5,062 bases of DNA, taken from contig JAHIFK010000186.1 in assembly GCA_018900975.1 (NCBI GenBank), positions 1 through 5,062 on the forward strand, given 5' to 3'. The DNA is from Methanobacteriota archaeon (GTDB lineage Archaea > Halobacteriota > Methanosarcinia > Methanosarcinales > Methanoperedenaceae). Under the pieces are notes generated by a model that did not search any database, was not told the DNA's origin, and was given only the letters and a program-made list of their open reading frames with translations. The translations under genes were made by a program, and so were the position numbers. This document shows, one piece after another, positions 1 through 5,062 of this stretch; positions within the stretch are counted from its first letter, which is position 1, and every line of letters begins with the position of its first letter.

Positions 1-1209
1 CAGAGATGGAAACAATTCATGAACAAGAGTTATGGTCTCAAGGCAAGGCTCTTTGGACCTGACAAGATATCCCCGGAAGAAATAAAGAAGTTCACAGATG
101 ACCTTTACAACTGCACAACATGCGGAATGTGCGGCACAGTGTGCCCGGCAGGTATCAATACTATTGAATTATGGGAATCCACACGCGCGAACATGGTGAA
201 GCACGGAACAGGTCCATACGGGAAGCAGAGCCTTTTCCCCAAACTCATTGAGGAAGGCCACAACCCATATCTCAAGCAGCAGAAGGACAGACTTGCCTGG
301 ATGACGCCTGATATCAAGATAGCAGAAAAATCCGATATAGCATACTTCATCGGCTGCACCGCCGGGTACAACCAGCAGGTTCTCGGCGTCAGCACTGCAA
401 GGATACTGAACAAGCTTAATGTTCCTTTCATGGTTCTCGGGGAAGACGAGTGGTGCTGTACCTCAGCACTCATAAGGACTGGGCAGCAACATATAAATGA
501 TACGCCGAAGAAAGCAGCCATCCACAATATTGAAGCACTGAAGGCAAGAGGAGCAAAGCGAGTGTTATTTGCTTGCGCAGGTTGTTTCAGGGCATCCAAG
601 ATTGACTGGCCTAGACAGTATGGAAAAGAACTTCCTTTTGAATCAGTACATATGTCTCAGTTCTTAGCTGAACAAATAGATGCAGGAAAGATAAAATGGG
701 AGAAGAGTTTTGATAAAACTGTCACCTATCATGATCCATGCCATCTCGGGAGACACGTGGGCGTGTTTGAGGAGCCGAGAAAGGTTTTAAAGAGCATGCC
801 TGGCGTGAAATTCGTGGAGATGGAAAGAAACAGAGATGAGCAGCGGTGCTGCGGCGCGGGTGGAGGCGTGAAAGCTGGCATTCCAGACCTTGCACTTGCT
901 GTTGCCAAAGCGCGCATGAACGATGCAAAGGCAACTGGTGCTCAGGTATTAATAAGTACATGTCCGTTCTGCAGGCGCAATCTTATCGATGGAAGGGATG
1001 AACTAAAGATGGATATGTACATGGATGACCTTGTCGTATTAGTAGCTCATCTCATGGGACTGAGCACCGACGTCAAGCCTCCTGCTCCAGGAGCGCCGAA
1101 AGAGAGCATCAGCGACCTGTTCAGGACTCAGACCATACCGCCTAAACCACCGGCTGAGCCAAAGAAAGAAGAGCCAAAAGCTGCCGCGCCACCGGCAGGA
1201 AAGAAGTAG
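1..1209 (+). CDS. hdrD: Heterodisulfide reductase subunit D (HdrD), 5'-truncated by window edge
   Basis: This is the catalytic iron-sulfur subunit of the membrane heterodisulfide reductase HdrDE, which reduces CoM-S-S-CoB with electrons from the cytochrome b subunit HdrE. Residues below are numbered from the ATG at 19. A [4Fe-4S] motif CxxCxxCxxxCP lies at C32, C35, C38 and C42. Two CCG domains follow: C113, C146-C147, C186 and C189 (CX32CCX38CxxC), and C241, C277-C278, C315 and C318 (CX35CCX36CxxC). These ligate the non-cubane active-site clusters. The ATG at 19 is probably not the true start. The frame is open from base 1, and those codons (QRWKQF, then MNKSYGLKA) match internal HdrD sequence as I remember it from Methanosarcina. 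The first ferredoxin-type cluster motif should therefore lie upstream, outside the window. After about residue 350 there is a Pro/Ala/Lys/Glu-rich tail of about 45 residues. No hdrE is visible; it often lies upstream. The family call is strong; D versus a close HdrD-like paralogue is less certain. Confidence 0.92.
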   Translation, partial: QRWKQFMNKSYGLKARLFGPDKISPEEIKKFTDDLYNCTTCGMCGTVCPAGINTIELWESTRANMVKHGTGPYGKQSLFPKLIEEGHNPYLKQQKDRLAWMTPDIKIAEKSDIAYFIGCTAGYNQQVLGVSTARILNKLNVPFMVLGEDEWCCTSALIRTGQQHINDTPKKAAIHNIEALKARGAKRVLFACAGCFRASKIDWPRQYGKELPFESVHMSQFLAEQIDAGKIKWEKSFDKTVTYHDPCHLGRHVGVFEEPRKVLKSMPGVKFVEMERNRDEQRCCGAGGGVKAGIPDLALAVAKARMNDAKATGAQVLISTCPFCRRNLIDGRDELKMDMYMDDLVVLVAHLMGLSTDVKPPAPGAPKESISDLFRTQTIPPKPPAEPKKEEPKAAAPPAGKK

Positions 1210-1234
1210 GCATAAGCCTGCTTCTATTTTTTTT
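1202..1234 (+). terminator. Hairpin plus T-tract terminator after hdrD
   Basis: A 10-bp stem with one G-T wobble (1202-1211 paired with 1216-1225) and a 4-base ATAA loop overlaps the hdrD stop codon. It is followed after one base by eight consecutive T (1227-1234) and further T-rich sequence to about 1257. This is the expected layout for a terminator of the + strand gene. The same hairpin lies just past the stop of the convergent hsp20 gene, so it may also stop minus-strand transcripts, although on that side only a short T-rich stretch follows the stem. Archaeal termination depends mainly on the T tract, and the stem may add RNA stability. Confidence 0.7.
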
Positions 1235-1239
1235 ATATT

Positions 1240-1656
1240 TTAATTTTTCTTTTTTGAGACGCCCTTTTTTGATTTATTAAAAACGACTTCGAGTATCTCA
1301 TTTTTGAATGTGACCTTCATTCCGGTCTTAATAACTCTTGCAGGCAGTTCAATAATCTCGATATTTTTTTGATTGCCAGATTTTACCTCAAGCACACAGC
1401 CGTTGCATGAAAGAATTATATCCTTCTTTTCCACTCCTGGAAGTCCTAACAGTGCATGTATGTTTTTCTCGGTCTCAAGAATGTCCACTGATGTATTATT
1501 TTTCTTGTGGACAATAACTTCCTGTGAGGCAGGAAACATATTCTGGCACGGATTTATCGAAACATCAATGAATATCGATGTCCCCCCTTCCTGCATTCCT
1601 CGGACGGTCTCTTCCAGCAGTTTTATTAGTTCTTCAACGGGGTTCTTTTTTTTCAT
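1240..1656 (-). CDS. Hsp20/alpha-crystallin-like small heat-shock protein
   Basis: This 138-residue protein is a probable ATP-independent holdase that keeps unfolding proteins soluble in the cytoplasm. An alpha-crystallin-type domain spans about residues 56-128. It has the typical GLPGVEKKDI segment (71-80), a short Cys-containing strand, the ELPARV segment (103-108), and FKNEILEVVFNK (117-128) in place of the usual NGVLEV-type strand. The N-terminal ~50 residues are helical and then variable. The C-terminus is short and lysine-rich (SKKGVSKKKN) and lacks the I-x-I/V motif that many small heat-shock proteins use for oligomer assembly. The ATG lies only 3 bases after the stop of the upstream cdc48. 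A weak Shine-Dalgarno (AGGT, 10 bases before the ATG) lies inside the end of that gene, so co-transcription and translational coupling are likely. Gas-vesicle GvpH proteins share this fold and are an alternative, but no gvp genes are seen here. Confidence 0.8.
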   Translation of the reverse strand: MKKKNPVEELIKLLEETVRGMQEGGTSIFIDVSINPCQNMFPASQEVIVHKKNNTSVDILETEKNIHALLGLPGVEKKDIILSCNGCVLEVKSGNQKNIEIIELPARVIKTGMKVTFKNEILEVVFNKSKKGVSKKKN

Positions 1657-1659
1657 GTT

Positions 1660-3873
1660 TTATTTTACCTTTTTCTTTTTATGTTTATGGACGGCTTTTC
1701 TAAAATCAGTCATGGATTCAAATACTTTCAAATCACTAGGAGTTGGTCTTACCATACAAAAAGCTTTTCTAAAATGCTCAGTTGTAATACTGACAGCACG
1801 GGCTGCCTGGATGACTTCCTCCCTTTCCATACCATGTTTAATGCTGTCCCTGAGCGCAAGCATGGCAGCCTCGCGGCATAAAGCCTCGATATCCGCGCCA
1901 GAATAACCATCTGTCATTTCTGAAAGCTTTTTTACCTCGACGCCGGGATACAGTGGTTTACCCTTGAGATGGAGAGCGAATATCAATTCTCTCTCTCTCA
2001 AATCTGGCGGTCTGATATATATAAGCCTGTCAAGTCTTCCAGGGCGAAGGAGAGCAGGGTCCACCATATCAGGGCGATTGGTGGCAGCCACAATAACTAC
2101 ATCCTTTAGCTCTTCGAGCCCGTCAAGTTCGGTAAGTATCTGGCTCACTACCCTTTCAGTGACACCTGAATCTAAAGATCCTCCGCGCGTTGGCGCGATT
2201 GAATCTATTTCGTCAAAGAAAATTATAGCTGGAGCTGACTGGCGGGCTTTCCTGAATGTTTCCCTTACGACCCGCTCGGATTCACCCACGTATTTGCTCA
2301 GGAGTTCAGGACCTTTTATGCTTATGAAATTAGCTTCGCTCTCTGTAGCCACCGCTTTAGCAAGCATCGTCTTGCCAGTGCCGGGTGGACCAAACAGCAG
2401 CACGCCCTTAGGGGGTCTGGTATTGATGGCTTCAAAAGCTTCAGGGTATTTGAGCGGCCATTCTACTGCTTCGATGAGTTCCTGCTTTGCCACTTCAAGC
2501 CCGCCTATGTCATCCCATCTCACATCCGGCACTTCGATAAAGACTTCTCTTAGCGCAGACGGCTCGATGTTCCTGAACGCATCGTGGAAATCTTCTCTTG
2601 TCACTACAAGTGTCTCCATTATCTCAGCAGGTATTTCCTCCTCGATATTGATCATGGGAAGTATCAGCCTGATGGCGTGCATCGCAGCCTCCTTGCACAG
2701 CGATGATATATCTGCGCCCACGAAACCGTGCGTCATGTCCGCTATCTCGCGCAGCCCCTTCTCTTCTGCCATGTCCGCTGACAGCGGCATGCCGCGCGTA
2801 TGCACCTGAAGCACCTCAAGCCGTCCCAGCTTATCAGGGATACCGATCTCTATTTCGCGGTCGAATCTCCCGCCGCGGCGCAGAGCCATGTCAATTGCGT
2901 TCGGTCTGTTGGTGGCTGCAATGACTATCACCTGACCCCTTGACTTCAGGCCGTCCATGAGCGACAACAACTGCGCAACCACGCGCCGCTCAACCTCGCC
3001 CGTGACTTCCTCTCTCTTGGGTGCGATGCTGTCTATCTCGTCGATGAAAATGATGGCAGGAGCGGTCTTCTCTGCTTCCTCGAAGATCTCCCGTATATGT
3101 TTCTCGCTCTCTCCGTAGTATTTGCTCATTATCTCAGGACCGCTTATCGACAGGAAATTCGCATCGGTTTCGTTCGCCACGGCTTTTGCTATCATGGTCT
3201 TTCCAGTACCAGGAGGTCCGAAGAGCATCACTCCTTTGGGCGGGTCGATGCCCAGCTTCTGGAAAAGCTCGGGATGCCGCAGCGGAAGCTCTATCATTTC
3301 CCGTATAAGTCCGATCTCCCGTCTCAATCCCCCGATATCTTCATAAGACAGGTGAGTTGGGCGCACATCCAGTTCTTCGATGATCTGTTCTTTTACAATA
3401 ATACTGGTATTCCTTGCAACCATAACAGGTCCGACAGGCTGTGTCGATACCACTATAAATGACAGGGGATTGCTTACTGTCTCCACGCGCAGGCGCTGTC
3501 CTTTAATTACAGGTCTTCCCTCAAGCAGCCGCTGCAGGTATTGTGGCCCTCCAACAAGCCTGATCTGCTGAGTTGGCGCCAGGACTATCCTGTTCGCCGC
3601 CTGTGCAGAAGATTTCTCTATGTACACTTTATCGTCTATTCCCACACGCGCATTGTTCCTGATATTCCCGTCTATCCTGATGATTTCGTATCCCTGATCC
3701 TCAGGATATCCTGGTCCAACAAGTGCGCATGCCTTCTCCTTTCCGATCACAAAGATGACATCACCGCTTGAGAGTCCAAGTCTGTCCATCAGGTCGCGGT
3801 CTATTCGCGCTATATCCCTGCCTGCATCCCTATGATGCGCCTCAGCCACGCGCAGAATTATTTTTTCGTTCAT
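1660..3873 (-). CDS. cdc48: Cdc48/VAT-type AAA+ ATPase, full length
   Basis: This 737-residue, two-ring AAA+ unfoldase is the archaeal counterpart of p97/VCP and of Thermoplasma VAT. It threads substrates through its hexamer pore at the cost of ATP. The N-domain (about 1-165; double-psi and beta-clam parts) binds substrates. D1 has Walker A GPPGTGKT (219-226), Walker B IIFIDEID (274-281), sensor Asn322, Arg fingers R333 and R336, and pore loop KYYG (251-254). D2 has Walker A (495-502), Walker B IIFFDEID (550-557), sensor Asn599, Arg fingers R610 and R613, and pore loop KYVG, with Tyr528 where VAT-type D2 usually has Trp. All catalytic residues are present, so both rings should be active. The tail ends in KKKKVK and has no HbYX proteasome-docking motif. 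The length is normal for the family. The ATG at 3873 gives a complete N-domain; no good Shine-Dalgarno precedes it, so a short leader is possible. An hsp20 gene follows 3 bases after the stop. Confidence 0.96.
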   Translation of the reverse strand: MNEKIILRVAEAHHRDAGRDIARIDRDLMDRLGLSSGDVIFVIGKEKACALVGPGYPEDQGYEIIRIDGNIRNNARVGIDDKVYIEKSSAQAANRIVLAPTQQIRLVGGPQYLQRLLEGRPVIKGQRLRVETVSNPLSFIVVSTQPVGPVMVARNTSIIVKEQIIEELDVRPTHLSYEDIGGLRREIGLIREMIELPLRHPELFQKLGIDPPKGVMLFGPPGTGKTMIAKAVANETDANFLSISGPEIMSKYYGESEKHIREIFEEAEKTAPAIIFIDEIDSIAPKREEVTGEVERRVVAQLLSLMDGLKSRGQVIVIAATNRPNAIDMALRRGGRFDREIEIGIPDKLGRLEVLQVHTRGMPLSADMAEEKGLREIADMTHGFVGADISSLCKEAAMHAIRLILPMINIEEEIPAEIMETLVVTREDFHDAFRNIEPSALREVFIEVPDVRWDDIGGLEVAKQELIEAVEWPLKYPEAFEAINTRPPKGVLLFGPPGTGKTMLAKAVATESEANFISIKGPELLSKYVGESERVVRETFRKARQSAPAIIFFDEIDSIAPTRGGSLDSGVTERVVSQILTELDGLEELKDVVIVAATNRPDMVDPALLRPGRLDRLIYIRPPDLRERELIFALHLKGKPLYPGVEVKKLSEMTDGYSGADIEALCREAAMLALRDSIKHGMEREEVIQAARAVSITTEHFRKAFCMVRPTPSDLKVFESMTDFRKAVHKHKKKKVK

Positions 3874-3925
3874 ACAGTAATTAATTATATTGGCTCATTG
3901 TAGATAAAACATTATATTATGCTTC
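3874..3925 (-). promoter_or_regulatory. AT-rich gap before cdc48, possible TATA box
   Basis: This 52-base spacer between the two cdc48 paralogues is strongly AT-rich. Read on the minus strand, it holds CATAATATAATG about 40 bases before the cdc48 ATG. That position would suit an archaeal TATA box with a leader of roughly 15 bases. A second AT box (AATATAATTAATT) lies too close to the ATG to serve unless transcription starts inside the gene. No CTAAC-N5-GTTAG site (the Archaeoglobus HSR1 operator) is present. A promoter here is only suggested by composition and spacing; read-through from the upstream paralogue is equally possible. Confidence 0.3.
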
Positions 3926-5062
3926 TTACTGATATATGAAATTCTCGGATATCTTCTTATATTTCTCCATTTCTTTTTTGGAATACGGCTTTACTTTTGT
4001 CATGGCGTCCCTGAAATGATGATATCCAACCTTCAGTTCTGTTATTTCGCCTTCACCTGTGGGTTTGCCTGAGTTCACATACTCCCTTATCGCAAGCATC
4101 GTGGCTTCATTGCATACCGATGCAATATCTGCGCCTGTGAATTCCTCTGTATCTTTTGCAAGGATGTTAAGGTCCACATCGCTATCTATCGGCTTTTTTG
4201 CAAGGTGTATAGTGAATATCTCATATCTTGCCTTTTCATCGGGCGGGGACACAAGTACAAGACGGTCTATCCTGCCGGGGCGCAATAGCGCGGGGTCAAG
4301 GATGTCCGGCCTGTTGGTTGCCGCAATTACTGTTACGTTATGCAGCTCTTCAAGCCCATCTATCTCTGACAGCATCTGGCTGACCACTCTCTCTGCGACG
4401 TGTGAATCTCCTCCGGTCCCGCGCGCGGGAGCTATGGAATCGATCTCATCAAAGAATATTATGCACGGAGCCGATTGTTTTGCTTTCCTGAATGTTTCGC
4501 GCACAGCTTTCTCACTCTCTCCGACCCACTTGGACAGGAACTCAGGTCCTTTCACACTGATGAAATTCGCCTGGCTCTCTGTGGCAACAGCTTTTGCAAG
4601 CATGGTCTTTCCTGTACCCGGAGGACCGTAGAGCAATATGCCCTTTGGGGGTCGCGCTGAAAGATGTTTGAACAGCGCAGGATATGTCATAGGCCATTCA
4701 ACAGCCTCTTTCAACTCCTGCTTCACATCTTCACCTCCTCCGATATCGCTCCAGTGGACGTTCGGCGACTCGATGAACACTTCACGAAGCGCAGAGGGCG
4801 ACATCTCACGCAGGGCATTATTAAAATCATCCGAGGTCACTGTCATCTTGTTCAGTATCTCTGCCGGGATGCTATGCATATCAAGGTCAATTTCCGGAAG
4901 TACACGTCTGATAGAACACATAGCTGCCTCTCTTGCAAGTGCGGCTAGGTCTGCACCTACAAAACCGTGTGTTAAAGACGCAAAGTGATTTTGCATCAAA
5001 ATCACTGAATCTGAATGTACCTTTTTAAAATAATCTTCAGAAATTACACCGGAATTCAAAAG
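3926..5062 (-). CDS. Second Cdc48 paralogue, 5'-disrupted (D1 lid remnant plus complete D2)
   Basis: This is the 3' half of a Cdc48/VAT-type AAA+ ATPase. Residues below are numbered from the TTG at 5059. Cdc48 homology begins only at about residue 27 (ASLTHGFVGADL), in the small helical lid of D1. The N-domain and the D1 Walker motifs are absent. D2 is complete: Walker A GPPGTGKT (145-152), Walker B IIFFDEID (200-207), sensor Asn249, Arg fingers R260 and R263, and pore loop KWVG with Trp178. The protein ends in IYQ, which fits the HbYX motif that docks AAA+ unfoldases on the 20S proteasome. The first ~26 codons do not look like Cdc48, and the frame is open to the window end, so the true start is unknown. 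Candidates are the TTG at 5059, the ATG at 4996 (preceded by GTGAT at 4-base spacing), or a start beyond the window. No stop or frameshift interrupts the 350 homologous codons. It could be a recently broken gene or an expressed D2-only ATPase. Confidence 0.82.
   Translation of the reverse strand, partial: LLNSGVISEDYFKKVHSDSVILMQNHFASLTHGFVGADLAALAREAAMCSIRRVLPEIDLDMHSIPAEILNKMTVTSDDFNNALREMSPSALREVFIESPNVHWSDIGGGEDVKQELKEAVEWPMTYPALFKHLSARPPKGILLYGPPGTGKTMLAKAVATESQANFISVKGPEFLSKWVGESEKAVRETFRKAKQSAPCIIFFDEIDSIAPARGTGGDSHVAERVVSQMLSEIDGLEELHNVTVIAATNRPDILDPALLRPGRIDRLVLVSPPDEKARYEIFTIHLAKKPIDSDVDLNILAKDTEEFTGADIASVCNEATMLAIREYVNSGKPTGEGEITELKVGYHHFRDAMTKVKPYSKKEMEKYKKISENFIYQ
4984..5006. repeat. 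Perfect 10-bp inverted repeat with 3-base loop at the Cdc48 homology break
   Basis: AGTGATTTTG (4984-4993) and CAAAATCACT (4997-5006) are perfect reverse complements around the loop CAT (4994-4996). The hairpin lies immediately next to the point where Cdc48 homology ends. Read on the minus strand, the loop is an in-frame ATG and the 5' arm carries GTGAT, which can pair with the archaeal 16S rRNA 3' end. It may be the subterminal hairpin of an inserted element (IS200/IS605 elements carry such hairpins), a translational control hairpin, or chance. The bases are certain; the function is inferred. Confidence 0.75.

Noticed and set aside
19..21. ATG at 19 as the true start of hdrD
   Set aside because: The frame is open to base 1, there is no convincing ribosome-binding site, and the upstream residues QRWKQF continue the family sequence, so this Met is internal.
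105..599. Minus-strand open frame of 164 codons inside hdrD
   Set aside because: It is an antisense shadow of the cysteine-rich hdrD reading frame.
1240..1656. Gas-vesicle protein GvpH
   Set aside because: It shares the Hsp20 fold, but no other gas-vesicle gene is present and the cdc48 neighbour favours a chaperone role.
1373..1906. + strand open frame of 177 codons across the hsp20-cdc48 junction
   Set aside because: It overlaps two well-supported minus-strand genes, has no family resemblance, and its apparent hydrophobic run is the complement of A-rich coding sequence.
1964..2809. Long + strand open frame opposite cdc48
   Set aside because: It is a Ser-rich shadow of the cdc48 D2/D1 coding strand with no recognisable domain; similar Ser-rich shadows lie opposite the other paralogue (4059-4631).
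2865..2874. RRGGRF instead of RRPGRF in Cdc48 D1
   Set aside because: Gly at this place occurs in other archaeal Cdc48 proteins as I recall, and both arginine fingers are kept, so it is not remarkable.
3874..3931. CAGTAA / TTACTG inverted repeat flanking the gap between the cdc48 genes
   Set aside because: Only 6 bp with almost 50 bases between the arms in an AT-rich spacer; it is expected by chance.

Overview
The window looks archaeal and most likely comes from a cytochrome-containing methanogen or methane oxidiser of the Methanosarcinales/ANME-2 type. The left-hand gene is the HdrD-type catalytic subunit of membrane heterodisulfide reductase. The rest is an archaeal cdc48 (VAT/p97-like AAA+ ATPase) locus followed by a small heat-shock protein gene. 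The lineage call rests on recognising protein families by eye, not on a search.

Layout. Positions 1-1209 (+) hold hdrD, cut at its 5' end by the window edge: the reading frame is already open at base 1 and its first residues match HdrD upstream of the first visible ATG. A GC-rich hairpin with a T tract (1202-1234) follows and separates it from a convergent block on the minus strand. Read in the direction of transcription, that block has three parts. First is the 3' part of one cdc48 paralogue (3926-5062), which keeps a complete second ATPase domain (D2) but has lost the N-domain and nearly all of D1. After a 52-base gap comes a full-length cdc48 (1660-3873; N-domain, D1, D2). Three bases later comes an Hsp20/alpha-crystallin gene (1240-1656).

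How the genes fit together. HdrD reduces the CoM-S-S-CoB heterodisulfide in energy metabolism and has no evident link to the minus-strand block. Cdc48 plus Hsp20 is a protein quality-control pair (unfoldase plus holdase) and resembles the cdc48-hsp20 heat-shock operon known from Archaeoglobus fulgidus. The two Cdc48 paralogues differ at functional positions. The truncated one ends in Ile-Tyr-Gln, which fits the HbYX proteasome-docking motif, and has Trp in its D2 pore loop. The full-length one ends in a lysine-rich tail and has Tyr in that pore loop.

The most interesting spot is the right edge. Cdc48 homology in the truncated paralogue stops abruptly beside a perfect 10-bp inverted repeat with a 3-base loop (4984-5006). 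Beyond it the frame stays open through AT-rich, non-Cdc48 sequence to the window end. This could be the end of a mobile element, or a rearrangement that left a D2-only ATPase whose possible start codon sits in the hairpin loop. I saw no RNA gene, CRISPR array or complete transposase gene.
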